From Pedobacter fastidiosus (GTDB lineage Bacteria; Bacteroidota; Bacteroidia; Sphingobacteriales; Sphingobacteriaceae), in the NCBI RefSeq assembly GCF_014306625.1, contig NZ_JACRYL010000002.1:62001-126000 (forward strand): 64,000 bases of DNA, given 5' to 3'. The translations under genes were made by a program, and so were the position numbers. The notes under the pieces are model-generated. The model saw only the letters and a program-made list of their open reading frames with translations. It had not been told where the DNA came from and made no database searches. Position 1 is the first letter of the stretch, and each line of letters opens with the position of its first letter. Shown here in pieces: positions 26,474 to 35,161 of the stretch.

Positions 26474-26635
26474 AGTTTTTTTATTGTTATCTATAATCCT
26501 AACAACCTTGTTATCATTTGGTTTTAATTTTTTTATCCAGAATTTCGAAAAATTGTTAATCGAATTGATAAACTTCGCTTCTTAATCAGCTTAAAACGCT
26601 CTAAATCATTAATGGAAATTAATAGTTTAAGCAGA

Positions 26636-26944
26636 TTATTCATGATGAATTTTCAGTTTATTTAGCAATTCTGGCGAAACGTTTTCTGCATAAACACCAT
26701 AACCATCAACTAAAACACCTTTTAAATTACCAACGGCAGATGAAATGGCATAAACTACAGAACTATCTGCGGGATCTGTCATTCCCTCAAATCGATATAC
26801 TTCCTCAATTTGAAACTCTTCTGGCATTAGTAGTAAGTCTATCTCTTTACACTCCAAAGCTTCGGGTGTTAAGTTAAAATCCAAGTTATAGCCTCGGCTA
26901 TCTAAATCGGCTAAAGCCGCGGTAACAGTATCGTAAACGTGCAT
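26636..26944 (-). CDS. Conserved hypothetical protein (102 aa)
   Basis: A small soluble protein (start YDTVTAALADLDSRGYNLDF) with a central EFQIEEVYRFEGMTDPADSS and VYAISSAVGNLKGVLVDGYG. This pattern is familiar from a Bacteroidota family often labelled phosphoribosylpyrophosphate synthetase. It is far too short for that enzyme and has no PRPP-binding or ATP-binding motif, so that label should not be used. There is no signal peptide, no clear operon partner, and the function is unknown. Confidence 0.78.
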   Translation of the reverse strand: MHVYDTVTAALADLDSRGYNLDFNLTPEALECKEIDLLLMPEEFQIEEVYRFEGMTDPADSSVVYAISSAVGNLKGVLVDGYGVYAENVSPELLNKLKIHHE

Positions 26945-27003
26945 GATTCTAATTTACTAAAATATTACTTAAACATCATCCATAAAACTTTTAAAGGTGC
27001 TAA

Positions 27004-27510
27004 ATGTTTCTGATATTAGTAAATATGATTATATCTCAAAATACCCTTAAATGGGTAATGCGCCTTTATCCTCCACTATTTTTCCAGCGCATTTGGGTTC
27101 AGAAATTCGATAATGGTTTTAGAAGCTGTACCGTAAAACTGAGCAAAAGTTTTTTGAATAAAAACTACAATGGCTCTATTTTTGGTGGAACGATTTATGC
27201 CGCAACGGATCCTTTTTATGCTTTATTATTTGATCAACTGTTACAGCGGCAGGGCTTTAAGGTTAGGGTTTGGTTAAAAAGTGCATCGATCCAGTATTTA
27301 AAACCTGGCCGGTCTACTTTATATTTTACCATTACCATTACTGATGAGATGCTGGCGGATGCAGAAAATGCGTTGAAAACTGTGGGGAAGTTTGTAAAAG
27401 CTTATCCTATGGAAATAACCAATAAGCAGGGTGAGCTTTGCGCAACTGTTATGAATGAAGTTTATGTAAGAAACCTGCATCAAGGCGAAACGCCACGTGT
27501 TGCTTATTAA
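27004..27510 (+). CDS. DUF4442 hotdog-fold protein
   Basis: A 168-aa protein with the hotdog-fold pattern of DUF4442 (thioesterase-like). The order is a first helix VMRLYPPLFFQRIWVQKFD, strand RSCTVKLSKSFLNKNYNGS, the core helix GGTIYAATDPFYALLFDQLL that substitutes for the acyl-CoA thioesterase active helix, then VWLKSASIQYLKPGRSTLYF and LCATVMNEVYV. An alternative ATG at 27028 shortens the N-terminus by 8 residues. Nine bases separate it from the following AlbA_2 gene, so the two are probably co-transcribed. No catalytic residue is assigned. Confidence 0.75.
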   Translation: MFLILVNMIISQNTLKWVMRLYPPLFFQRIWVQKFDNGFRSCTVKLSKSFLNKNYNGSIFGGTIYAATDPFYALLFDQLLQRQGFKVRVWLKSASIQYLKPGRSTLYFTITITDEMLADAENALKTVGKFVKAYPMEITNKQGELCATVMNEVYVRNLHQGETPRVAY

Positions 27511-27519
27511 TTTGAAGAT

Positions 27520-28149
27520 ATGGCGAGTATAAAGAGTTTGATTTTGCAAGGAGAGGGTGTTCGGTTGGACTTTAAAAAAACCATTACAAATACAGAGAAA
27601 ATTGCAAAAAGTTTGGTAGCATTTGCCAATAACAAGGGTGGAAAATTGTTAATTGGTGTTGCAGATGATGGTTCTATAAAGGGAGTTAAATCTGAAGAGG
27701 AAGAGAAATATATGATTCTTACCTCCGCTCACCAGTTCTGTAAGCCTGCAATTGAGCCAAATTTTGAAGAGATTTATGTAGATGACAGGCTGGTGCTTGT
27801 TGTTAATATACCAGAAAGCGATACCAAACCACATTATGCTTTAGACGAACATAAAAAGTGGTGGGCTTACATTCGGATCGATGATAAAAGTGTCCTCGCC
27901 AGTCGGATTATTGTTGATGTTTTAAAACAAGACCACAAAAATAATGGTGTGCTGATCTCCTATTCTGACAATGAAAAAAAACTTCTTGAATATTTGGAGC
28001 AAAACGAAAAAATTACATTAAAAGAGTTTAGCAAACTGCTTCGGAGCTCATATAGAAAAGCCCAAAAAGTTTTGGTTAGTTTGATACTAACGAATGTAAT
28101 CAAAACTCATACCTCAGAAAAAGAAGAGTATTTCACTGCTGTTAAATAA
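27520..28149 (+). CDS. AlbA_2/Schlafen-type putative DNA-binding protein
   Basis: A 209-aa protein with an N-terminal AlbA_2 (divergent AAA_4) domain. The hallmark is GVRLDFKKTITNTEKIAKSL with VAFANNKGGKLLIGVADDGS (about residues 10-52), followed by KPAIEPNFEEIYVDDRLVLV and YIRIDDKSVLAS. The C-terminal 70 residues are a winged-helix-like segment (LLEYLEQNEKITLKEFSKLL). This fits a transcription-related regulator. It follows the DUF4442 gene closely. The DNA target is unknown. Confidence 0.82.
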   Translation: MASIKSLILQGEGVRLDFKKTITNTEKIAKSLVAFANNKGGKLLIGVADDGSIKGVKSEEEEKYMILTSAHQFCKPAIEPNFEEIYVDDRLVLVVNIPESDTKPHYALDEHKKWWAYIRIDDKSVLASRIIVDVLKQDHKNNGVLISYSDNEKKLLEYLEQNEKITLKEFSKLLRSSYRKAQKVLVSLILTNVIKTHTSEKEEYFTAVK

Positions 28150-28261
28150 GCTTATTTAGCTTTCTAGATCCTAAATCTGAAAATAATTCTAACAATCAAT
28201 CAAAATTAACTTTTGGTTAATTCTCTTTTTTGAAGGTTAAATACCCGACCTTTGCAAACTT

Positions 28262-29629
28262 ATGTTATCTACAATTTACGCCAAATATAAACCTTACTAC
28301 AAAGAAAATCTTCATCTGGCTTTGCCAATTGTGGGTTCTCAGATCGGTCATACATTAGTTCAAATGGCCGATAGTGTTATTGTTGGCCACTTTACAGATA
28401 CCACTCAACTTGCTGCAGTTTCTTTAGTAAACAGCATATTTATTTTGATTTTGGTAATCGGTTTAGGGATTTCTTATGGCCTAACTCCACTTATCGCTCA
28501 GGAAAACGGAAAGCAGAACTTTGCAGAATGTGGCAAGCTTTTATCCAACAGTTTAATCATTAATATTTTAGTTGGAATTTTTCTTTATGCACTGGTGCAT
28601 TTTGGCGTTTTATTGGTGATTGATCACTTAGACCAAACGCCAGCAGTAGTTAAATACGCGAAACCATATTTGGGTTTACTTTCAATTTCTATTATTCCTC
28701 TGTTAATTTTTCAAACCTTTAAACAGTTTGCAGAAGGTTTAGGCTTTACCAAGCAAGCCATGTTTGTTTCGTTATGGGGCAACTTAATTAATATAGTTTT
28801 AGGGATAATTTTTGTGAAAGGAATGTTTGGAATAAAATCTATGGGGGTTAGCGGCGTTGGATGGAGTACGCTAATCGATAGGGTTTTAATGGCAATCGCC
28901 ATGAGTTTTTATGTATTAAGATCTGAGAACTTCAAAAAATATCTCGTTACATTTAAAGCCACATTTATCGATAAAGTTAGGACTATAAAAATTACAAAAA
29001 TTGGAATGCCTGTGGCCATGCAATATTCCTTTGAAATAAGCGCTTTCAGTGGGGCCGCTATTTTAATTGGAACAATTGGCGCTGTAGAGCAAGCTGCACA
29101 TCAAATTGCAATTAGCTTGGCCGCAATGACCTATATGATTGCCAGTGGTGTCGCATCAGCAGCTACCATTAAAACAGGTAATAACTTTGGTAAAAAGAAT
29201 TTTGTCGATTTACGTCGATCAGCCATTGCAAGTTACCACGTGATCATTGTTTTTATGAGTTGTACAGCGCTAATTTTTGCTTTAGCACACAACTTAATGC
29301 CTTTTATTTATACAGAAGATTTGAATGTTGTTCCTATTGCAGCCCAATTATTAATTATAGCAGGCTTTTTTCAACTTTTTGATGGTACCCAAGTTGTGGG
29401 CTTGGGTGTATTACGTGGTTTGGGCGACGTAAACGTTCCTACTTTCATTACTTTTCTGGCCTATTGGGTAGTTGGTATTCCAGTTGGTTATTTGCTTGGT
29501 TTTAAGTTTGGACTAGGCGTAAACGGAATTTGGTATGGATTAACCTTTGGATTGCTAACAGCCTCTATTCTATTGTTTTTGAGGTTTCAGAATAAAACGA
29601 GGGCTTTGAATAATCATTCGATTATTTAA
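28262..29629 (+). CDS. MATE family efflux transporter
   Basis: A 455-aa, 12-segment multidrug/metabolite efflux protein with the two-fold MATE repeat. The first half has LALPIVGSQIGHTLVQMADS and the conserved IVGHFTDTTQLAAVSLVNS; the second half matches it with IGMPVAMQYSFEISAFSGA and HQIAISLAAMTYMIASGVAS. The C-terminal half includes FDGTQVVGLGVLRGLGDVNVPT, a MATE hallmark. Driven by H+ or Na+; substrate unknown. A near-consensus GACCTTTG box lies a few bases before the start. Confidence 0.93.
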   Translation: MLSTIYAKYKPYYKENLHLALPIVGSQIGHTLVQMADSVIVGHFTDTTQLAAVSLVNSIFILILVIGLGISYGLTPLIAQENGKQNFAECGKLLSNSLIINILVGIFLYALVHFGVLLVIDHLDQTPAVVKYAKPYLGLLSISIIPLLIFQTFKQFAEGLGFTKQAMFVSLWGNLINIVLGIIFVKGMFGIKSMGVSGVGWSTLIDRVLMAIAMSFYVLRSENFKKYLVTFKATFIDKVRTIKITKIGMPVAMQYSFEISAFSGAAILIGTIGAVEQAAHQIAISLAAMTYMIASGVASAATIKTGNNFGKKNFVDLRRSAIASYHVIIVFMSCTALIFALAHNLMPFIYTEDLNVVPIAAQLLIIAGFFQLFDGTQVVGLGVLRGLGDVNVPTFITFLAYWVVGIPVGYLLGFKFGLGVNGIWYGLTFGLLTASILLFLRFQNKTRALNNHSII

Positions 29630-29971
29630 TGTTTTTTTTGGAAACATAAGGTTCTGTAATTCTTTGCCGATCTCAATCCTGTTTTTCGCTAAATCCCCGA
29701 TAGAAAAATCGGGGGATACCGCTTCAACCAGGTTTAGGAATCAAAAGATCCCTTTTCCCTCAGAAACGCTATTTGCCTAACCATTGTTTCTTAAGCATAA
29801 GGGCATGTGTAAACCTTATAGAACGGAAAGCCCACAGCCCTTTTTTGGGCGAGGACTTGCAGTGATAGAAGGACGAACATTAAAACAAGAACAGGAATTG
29901 CTTTCCAAATCCTTAAAAAGATAAATTGTATTTTAATTTCAAGAATAGCACTAATATATTAGCGAGTAGCA
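29630..29971. other. 342-base intergenic region with hairpins and repeat-like sequence
   Basis: It holds no gene that I can support. A perfect-stem hairpin ATCCCCGAT / ATCGGGGGAT lies at 29693-29717. Further on, GGAAAGCCCACAGCCC with TTTTTTGGGCGAGGACTTGC, followed by AGGAATTGCTTTCC, looks like a dispersed repeat or old mobile-element remnant. It separates the plus-strand MATE gene from the convergent lipoprotein gene. Confidence 0.5.
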
Positions 29972-30709
29972 CTACTGCTTTCCTCCAACATTAAAAATCA
30001 GACCAATCGTAAAAATAGAATTCCCTGCAGACATATAATCTCGATTCTTCAATCCAATATTACTGCTGGTTGTGTATTGAAGCTGGATTATTTTGCTCAG
30101 TTGCATCCGTGTAAAAAAGATTGGCTCAAAGAAAATATTGTCTTCCTTAGGCTGAACAACACCATTCAAGAAAAATCTGTCCATTTTTACATGACTAATT
30201 CTTAAAGCGGTTCCGTAATTTATAGGAAAATTAGTGCCGAAAAGCTTTAAATTATTTTTCTTTTTTGAACTGTAATTCACTTGAAGAAACGATTTTCGGT
30301 AATCAACTTCCTGCAATTGACTGCTCACCAACACATCATTTTTAAAATCTCTAAAGGTAATATCACTCCACCCCTTACCTACACCGGCATAAATTTCAAT
30401 AATTCTATTGTTATCTGGACCAAAAGTATCAAAGTAACCGCCTCCTATTTCAATCAATTTATGGCTAAAATCCTTTGCTTTTCTTTCGCTGTTCATTGCC
30501 GAACCACTAAATAGAACTCCGATATGATCTGAAACTGCATAAGCACCATTAATACTGGTATTGCCTTTTAAGGAGATATGTCCGCCACCGCTAAATTCGC
30601 CTTGTTTACTTAACATTGGCGTATTGGGTACATTAGGCATGTAAACGGAAGAGCAACTGCTTATAAAAAGCACTAAAACTGGGAAAGCTAAACGTAAGGA
30701 TTTATTCAT
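29972..30709 (-). CDS. Outer-membrane-beta-barrel-type lipoprotein
   Basis: A 245-aa lipoprotein. From ATG 30709 the leader RLAFPVLVLFISSC ends in a lipobox with Cys at residue 19. The mature chain alternates hydrophobic and polar residues as in small outer-membrane beta-barrels (GGGHISLKGNTSINGAYAVS, IGVLFSGSA, IIEIYAGVGKGWSDITF) and ends IFTIGLIFNVGGKQ, a barrel-like final strand. I do not recognise a named family. An ATG 18 bases upstream would add 6 residues and spoil the leader. The gene ends convergent with MATE. Confidence 0.72.
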   Translation of the reverse strand: MNKSLRLAFPVLVLFISSCSSVYMPNVPNTPMLSKQGEFSGGGHISLKGNTSINGAYAVSDHIGVLFSGSAMNSERKAKDFSHKLIEIGGGYFDTFGPDNNRIIEIYAGVGKGWSDITFRDFKNDVLVSSQLQEVDYRKSFLQVNYSSKKKNNLKLFGTNFPINYGTALRISHVKMDRFFLNGVVQPKEDNIFFEPIFFTRMQLSKIIQLQYTTSSNIGLKNRDYMSAGNSIFTIGLIFNVGGKQ

Positions 30710-30748
30710 AGATTTTAATATAAACACATTTTGAAGATAAAAATTGTG

Positions 30749-31432
30749 TTAAAGTTCCATATTCATTATTTTCATTACCCGCCTAAACTCATCGTGCAGG
30801 TCTGCTTTTAAATGTATTTTATCAGAAGTAATTGGATGGGTAAAACTCAATTCGGATGCATGGAGAAGCATAGTCGTCATGTTCCATTGTTCTAAAAAGA
30901 ATTTATTCTGTTTATTACAGCCATGAGTTCTATCTCCAATAATCGGGTGTAAAATATGGCTGAAGTGTTTTCTTAATTGGTGCATCCTCCCTGTTTTGGG
31001 TGTAGCTTCAACTAAAGAATATCTAGATGTTGTGTGTTTTCCAAAAGCCACATCAACTTCTGCTCTTTGAAGCGTTCGAAAGGATGTGAAAGCTTCTTGA
31101 ATGGTTCCATTTTCTTTAGTTAACGGATAATCAATATCCATAGAATCTGGAGCAAAACCTCTCAATATAGCAAGATATTTTTTATTGGTTTCTGCATTCA
31201 TAAATTGCTGTTGCATAGCAGTTTCAGATACCTTATCAAAAGCAAAAAGTAATATTCCGCTTGTTTTTCTATCCAATCTATGCACAGGGCTAACGTGTTT
31301 CCCAATTTGATCTCTTAACATCTGTAATGCAAATTCAGTAGCATCTCTTGCAATTGAGGATTGGTGAACCAACAAACCATGAGGTTTATTAATGGCGACT
31401 AAATATTCATCCTGATAAATTATCTCCAACAT
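30749..31432 (-). CDS. RluA-family pseudouridine synthase, TruC-like
   Basis: A 227-aa RNA pseudouridine synthase. The catalytic motif HRLDRKTSGILLFAFDK, with the active-site Asp, lies near residue 53, after the N-terminal strand EIIYQDEYLVAINKPHGLLV. Later family blocks: GRMHQLRKHFSHILHPIIGD and LLHASELSFTHP. There is no S4 domain, and the short length is like TruC (tRNA U65) rather than RluD. ATG 31432 is preferred because it begins directly with the EIIYQDEY strand. The exact RNA target is inferred only from domain layout. Confidence 0.88.
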   Translation of the reverse strand: MLEIIYQDEYLVAINKPHGLLVHQSSIARDATEFALQMLRDQIGKHVSPVHRLDRKTSGILLFAFDKVSETAMQQQFMNAETNKKYLAILRGFAPDSMDIDYPLTKENGTIQEAFTSFRTLQRAEVDVAFGKHTTSRYSLVEATPKTGRMHQLRKHFSHILHPIIGDRTHGCNKQNKFFLEQWNMTTMLLHASELSFTHPITSDKIHLKADLHDEFRRVMKIMNMEL

Positions 31433-31471
31433 AATCGGCGAAGATAACAATATTGTATTTGTTTTATTTCT

Positions 31472-32374
31472 CTAATTAAATAAATCAAAAGCAAGTCTGT
31501 AGGTATTGCAGTGTGCATCAACAATATCTTTTATATCGGTAGAATACCCACCACCCATGCTCACTTGCACTGGCAGGTTCTTGTTTTTGCAGGTTTGGAG
31601 CACAATTTTATCTCGCTCCTTGCAAGCTTGCTTAGATAATGACAGTTTCCCAAGCTTATCTGTAGCCAGCACATCTACACCAGAAAGGTAAAAGACAAAA
31701 TCAGGTTGTGATTGCTCAAAAGCTTTCTTAAGATTAATTTCTAAAAGATTAAGATATTCCTCATCCTCAACACCATCATTTAATGGAACATCTAAATTTG
31801 AGATTTCCTTTCTGAAAGGAAAATTCTTATCGCCATGCATGGAAAATGTAAACACCCTAGACTCCTTTTTAAAAATTTCAGCTGTGCCATTTCCTTGATG
31901 TACATCTAAATCAACAATTAAGATTCGGCTAGCTAATTGCTTATTTAATAAATAATTAGCACAAATTGCCTGGTCATTCAATAAACAAAATCCTTCTCCC
32001 CAATTGCTCCCTGCATGATGTGTACCGCCTGCTACATTAAATGCTATTCCATTTTGTTTTGCAAAGATTGCGCATTCAATTGTTCCCTGCGTAATCCTCA
32101 ACTCCCTTTCAACAAGCTGTGCGCTTAATGGGAATCCTATTCTTCTTTGTTCTTTCGGCGATAAAGTTAAATGCTTTAATTGCCCCCAATAGTTTTTATC
32201 GTGCGTTAGTAAGATTAAATCTTCATTTACAGCATCGGGACTAAACAAATTTTCTTGCTCTATAGTACCTTCATGCAAAAGTTGCTCAGGAATAAGCTCA
32301 TATTTAAGCATCGGAAAACGATGCCCTTCAGGTAAAGGATGCGCATAAATGGGATGCCAGGCAATTTTAATCAT
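31472..32374 (-). CDS. Histone deacetylase-family amidohydrolase
   Basis: A 300-aa zinc-dependent arginase/deacetylase-fold enzyme. Active-site blocks are AGGTHHAGSNWGEGFCLLN (the His pair near residue 125), ILIVDLDVHQGNGTAEIF (zinc ligands Asp and His) and FYLSGVDVLATDKLGKLSLS with the third Asp. Bacterial members remove acyl groups from small amines or proteins, and some degrade acetylpolyamines; the substrate is not decided here. Its ATG overlaps the bestrophin stop by one base (TAATG), so the two are translationally coupled. Confidence 0.9.
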   Translation of the reverse strand: MIKIAWHPIYAHPLPEGHRFPMLKYELIPEQLLHEGTIEQENLFSPDAVNEDLILLTHDKNYWGQLKHLTLSPKEQRRIGFPLSAQLVERELRITQGTIECAIFAKQNGIAFNVAGGTHHAGSNWGEGFCLLNDQAICANYLLNKQLASRILIVDLDVHQGNGTAEIFKKESRVFTFSMHGDKNFPFRKEISNLDVPLNDGVEDEEYLNLLEINLKKAFEQSQPDFVFYLSGVDVLATDKLGKLSLSKQACKERDKIVLQTCKNKNLPVQVSMGGGYSTDIKDIVDAHCNTYRLAFDLFN

Positions 32375-33234
32375 TAACTCAAAATCTCCTCTACATGCTT
32401 TTCAATATTGTTGCAAATTGTATCTACTGGTAGGTCGTTAGCATCGTTTCCAAATGGATCTTCTATTTCTTCAGCTATAAGCTCCAAACTCGCTAATACA
32501 TAGAGAATAAAGGGAACAATTAGCACCAAAAAATAACCCAAACTAAATACCCATCCTATAGGAATTGTTAATACATAAACGAATATAAATTTTTTAATAA
32601 AAGCGCTGTAGGAAAAAGGGATTGGAGTATTTTTAATGCGTTCACAACCTCCACAAATGTCAGTAAATTGGTTTACATCATTTGTTAGCACAATCAACTG
32701 TTCTTGAGAGAATAAGCCCCTATTTAAAAGCTCATATAACCTCGTAATCATACTGCTGGCAATTTGGTTTGGAATGTGCTTTCCGTCTTCAACCTCAATA
32801 AGAAAACTGTTTTTGCCGAAGTACTTTTTTTCTCTAAGATGCTCCTTTAACGCAAATGCATATTTTGGAATTCCATATTTAAAAAAGCGAACATCTTCTT
32901 CTGGTAGTTTTAAAGCCTTAATTTTCATTGCAAAATTGCGACTAACATTTGTAAGAGATCCCAAAAGCTTTCGTCCATCCCACCACCTATCGTATGATGT
33001 ATTTGTTCTGAAAACCAGCAACATGGAAATCACAAAGCCCAAAAGACTATGCATCATTCCAACATTACTAACATAACTGCTTTTTGAAAGTTGAAAAACA
33101 TTTAACTCAAGAAAAGCAACGATACCGGAGAAAACTGCTACACTAAGCATTAAAGGCCATAATTTTCTAAAAGTATCTGCCTTATGAATGTGAAATATAA
33201 AAGTGAACCAATCTTTGGGATTATAGTTGATCAT
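32374..33234 (-). CDS. Bestrophin-like channel (UPF0187)
   Basis: A 286-aa membrane protein of the bacterial bestrophin family. Blocks are NPKDWFTFIFHIHKADTFRK at the N-terminus, the first helix pair LWPLMLSVAVFSGIVAFLEL and LGFVISMLLVFRTNTSYDRW, with the family RTNTSYDRWWDGRK, CERIKNTPIPFSYSAF (extracellular neck/aperture) and LIAEEIEDPFGNDANDLP at the calcium-clasp position. Bacterial homologues conduct cations. It overlaps the deacetylase-like gene by one base, upstream of it. Confidence 0.92.
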   Translation of the reverse strand: MINYNPKDWFTFIFHIHKADTFRKLWPLMLSVAVFSGIVAFLELNVFQLSKSSYVSNVGMMHSLLGFVISMLLVFRTNTSYDRWWDGRKLLGSLTNVSRNFAMKIKALKLPEEDVRFFKYGIPKYAFALKEHLREKKYFGKNSFLIEVEDGKHIPNQIASSMITRLYELLNRGLFSQEQLIVLTNDVNQFTDICGGCERIKNTPIPFSYSAFIKKFIFVYVLTIPIGWVFSLGYFLVLIVPFILYVLASLELIAEEIEDPFGNDANDLPVDTICNNIEKHVEEILS

Positions 33235-33263
33235 ATTTGAATATTGATTTTATAACTTATTGG

Positions 33264-34553
33264 TTAAAGAGCAAGTACTTTTTTACTCACTTCAAGTAAT
33301 GCTTTTCCTGTTAGGTAAAGATCTTCGTAAGAATTATAAAGCGGGATCGGACTTAATCGAATCACATCTGGTTCTCTCCAATCACCAAGTACATGATTAG
33401 CAATCAATCCATCAAAAATTTCTTTACCTTTTTCTTTTGCAATGATGGAAAGTTGTGCGCCTCTATCTGCTGGATTTTCAGGTGTTATAATTCTGTATTG
33501 TTCAACTCCTAAATCTTTATTTACTTGATTAATAATAAATTCTAAATAGCTAGTTAAAGTAATACTTTTATTTCTTAATGGTTCTATAAAACCGGCAGAC
33601 TCGAATATTTGAAGTGATGCATGGTAAAGCGCCATTGGCATAACCTGTGTGCAACTGATTTGCCAACCATCTGCTCCAGCTTCAGGAATAAATCCCTTTT
33701 CCATTTTGAAGCGTTTGTTTTCCTGATAACCCCACCATCCTGCAAAGCGATTTAAATCACTTTTAAAATGCTTTTCATGTACAAAAATCCCGCTAATGCC
33801 ACCAGGACCAGAATTTTGATATTTGTAAGAACACCAACAGGCGAAATCAATGTCCCAATCGTGAAGTTTAACAGGAACGTTTCCTGCGGCGTGTGCTAAA
33901 TCAAAACCAACAATAGCGCCAACTTCATGGCCCGCTTCCGTTATAGACTTCATATCAAACCATTGTCCGGTGTAATAATTAATTCCACCAAAAAGAACTA
34001 AAGCAATTTCATCACCATTTTCTTTGATTTGCGCAATGATATCTTCAGTACGAAGTGTTTCTTCACCCTCTCTTGGAAAAACCTCTATAATTGCATCTTT
34101 TGGATCGTAACCACGAAACCTTACCTGACTTTCTAGGGCATATTGATCTGACGGAAAAGCACCGCCTTCCATTATAATCTTATATCGGCTTCCTTTGGGT
34201 TGATAAAAACTAATCATCAACAAATGAAGGTTAACCGTTAAAGTATTCATTGGACAAACCTCAGCTTCTGACGCACCAACCAATGGCGCCATCAATTTTT
34301 TGAGCTCTTTATGGTAAAACATCCAAGGCTCTTTACCTTCAAACCAACCTTCTACTGCATAGTTTGCCCAGTTGTCTAACTGTCCTTTAAGTACTTCTTG
34401 CGCTACTTTAGGCTGTAAACCCAAAGAGTTACCACACAGATAGATAAAATCTTTTCCATTCGATTTTGGAAACAAAAATTGGTCTCTAAATTTGCTTAAG
34501 GAGTCATTATCATCCTGAGCCTTTGCAAAAGCTAAATTATTTTCGAAATTCAT
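33264..34553 (-). CDS. kynU: Kynureninase
   Basis: A 429-aa PLP enzyme that splits L-kynurenine into anthranilate and alanine (and 3-hydroxykynurenine into 3-hydroxyanthranilate). Blocks: IYLCGNSLGLQPK, PWMFYHKELKKLMAPLVGAS, VCPMNTLTVNLHLLM, VGFDLAHAAGNVPVKLHDWD and the PLP lysine in FACWCSYKYQNSGPGGISG. C-terminal FRSLK-like positions are replaced by REPDVIRLSPIPLYNSYED. No other kynurenine-pathway gene is in the window. The upstream region is short, with a terminator for the next gene. Confidence 0.96.
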   Translation of the reverse strand: MNFENNLAFAKAQDDNDSLSKFRDQFLFPKSNGKDFIYLCGNSLGLQPKVAQEVLKGQLDNWANYAVEGWFEGKEPWMFYHKELKKLMAPLVGASEAEVCPMNTLTVNLHLLMISFYQPKGSRYKIIMEGGAFPSDQYALESQVRFRGYDPKDAIIEVFPREGEETLRTEDIIAQIKENGDEIALVLFGGINYYTGQWFDMKSITEAGHEVGAIVGFDLAHAAGNVPVKLHDWDIDFACWCSYKYQNSGPGGISGIFVHEKHFKSDLNRFAGWWGYQENKRFKMEKGFIPEAGADGWQISCTQVMPMALYHASLQIFESAGFIEPLRNKSITLTSYLEFIINQVNKDLGVEQYRIITPENPADRGAQLSIIAKEKGKEIFDGLIANHVLGDWREPDVIRLSPIPLYNSYEDLYLTGKALLEVSKKVLAL

Positions 34554-34566
34554 TGCCTCAATATTA

Positions 34567-34601
34567 CAAAAAAAGCAGGTATTGTTTCCAATCCTGCTTT
34601 C
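34567..34601 (-). terminator. Terminator downstream of the PPOX gene
   Basis: The minus strand reads GAAAGCAGGATTGG..CAATACCTGCTTTTTTTG, a stem with a T run. It separates the PPOX gene from kynU, so kynU needs its own promoter in the 13 bases left, unless it is read through. Confidence 0.85.
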
Positions 34602-34618
34602 TAAGAAATAATATTTAT

Positions 34619-35107
34619 TTAGAATTTCATGGTATCGTGTTTTCCTAAATCTGGTGTATCGCCAGTAACAAGTGCTTTTAGCGTGCTAAATAAAACAACA
34701 ATTTTTGATGAGGATGAATCCCAATACTCTGCTTCATCTGGAGTTACTTTAATCAAAATTAATCTAGGATCTTCAACTCCATCAGGAAACCAAGCTTTAA
34801 TAAATGGAGAAAAATAAGCTTCTGTTCTCACTTTGTCATCAACTAACTCTGCTTTGCCCTTTACCGTTAAATAGGTGTTTTTAGATGGATCGCTATAAGC
34901 AAGGAGGACATTGTTCTCTTTAGATATTTCTTTTGATTTAGGAGAATATTCATTGGTGTAGAACCAAATACTGCCGTCATCTTCTATTTTGGCAGTTCCC
35001 ATTGGCCTGCTCCCAAACTCATCGCTTACAGAAAATGTAGTGAACATACAAATACGAACACTTTCTGCCATCTCTTTTAAAATTGATATATTTTTCTCGT
35101 TTTTCAT
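34619..35107 (-). CDS. Pyridoxamine 5'-phosphate oxidase-like (general stress protein 26-type) protein
   Basis: A 162-aa split-barrel flavin-binding-type protein. Features: ICMFTTFSVSDEFGSRPMGT (substrate and flavin strand, near residue 20), DDGSIWFYTNEYSPKSKEIS, NNVLLAYSDPSKNTYLTVKG and FIKAWFPDG with RLILIKVTPDEAEYWD. This is the stress-related PPOX subfamily rather than the pyridoxine biosynthesis enzyme. Cytoplasmic; flavin binding is inferred from family. Its transcript ends in the terminator at 34601. Confidence 0.87.
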   Translation of the reverse strand: MKNEKNISILKEMAESVRICMFTTFSVSDEFGSRPMGTAKIEDDGSIWFYTNEYSPKSKEISKENNVLLAYSDPSKNTYLTVKGKAELVDDKVRTEAYFSPFIKAWFPDGVEDPRLILIKVTPDEAEYWDSSSSKIVVLFSTLKALVTGDTPDLGKHDTMKF

Positions 35108-35161
35108 CTTATAAGTATTTGAATGAAAAACAGGATAAACCAGAAAATGTTTGCCGTAAAC

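Noticed and set aside
26214..26585. Plus-strand 123-codon open frame
   Set aside because: It lies over the minus-strand lipoprotein gene, which has a lipobox and its own terminator. The frame is Val/Ile-rich because the antisense of the Thr/Pro/Asp repeats reads that way.
26636..26944. Label as phosphoribosylpyrophosphate synthetase
   Set aside because: The 102-aa protein lacks all PRPP-synthetase motifs; only database naming would support it.
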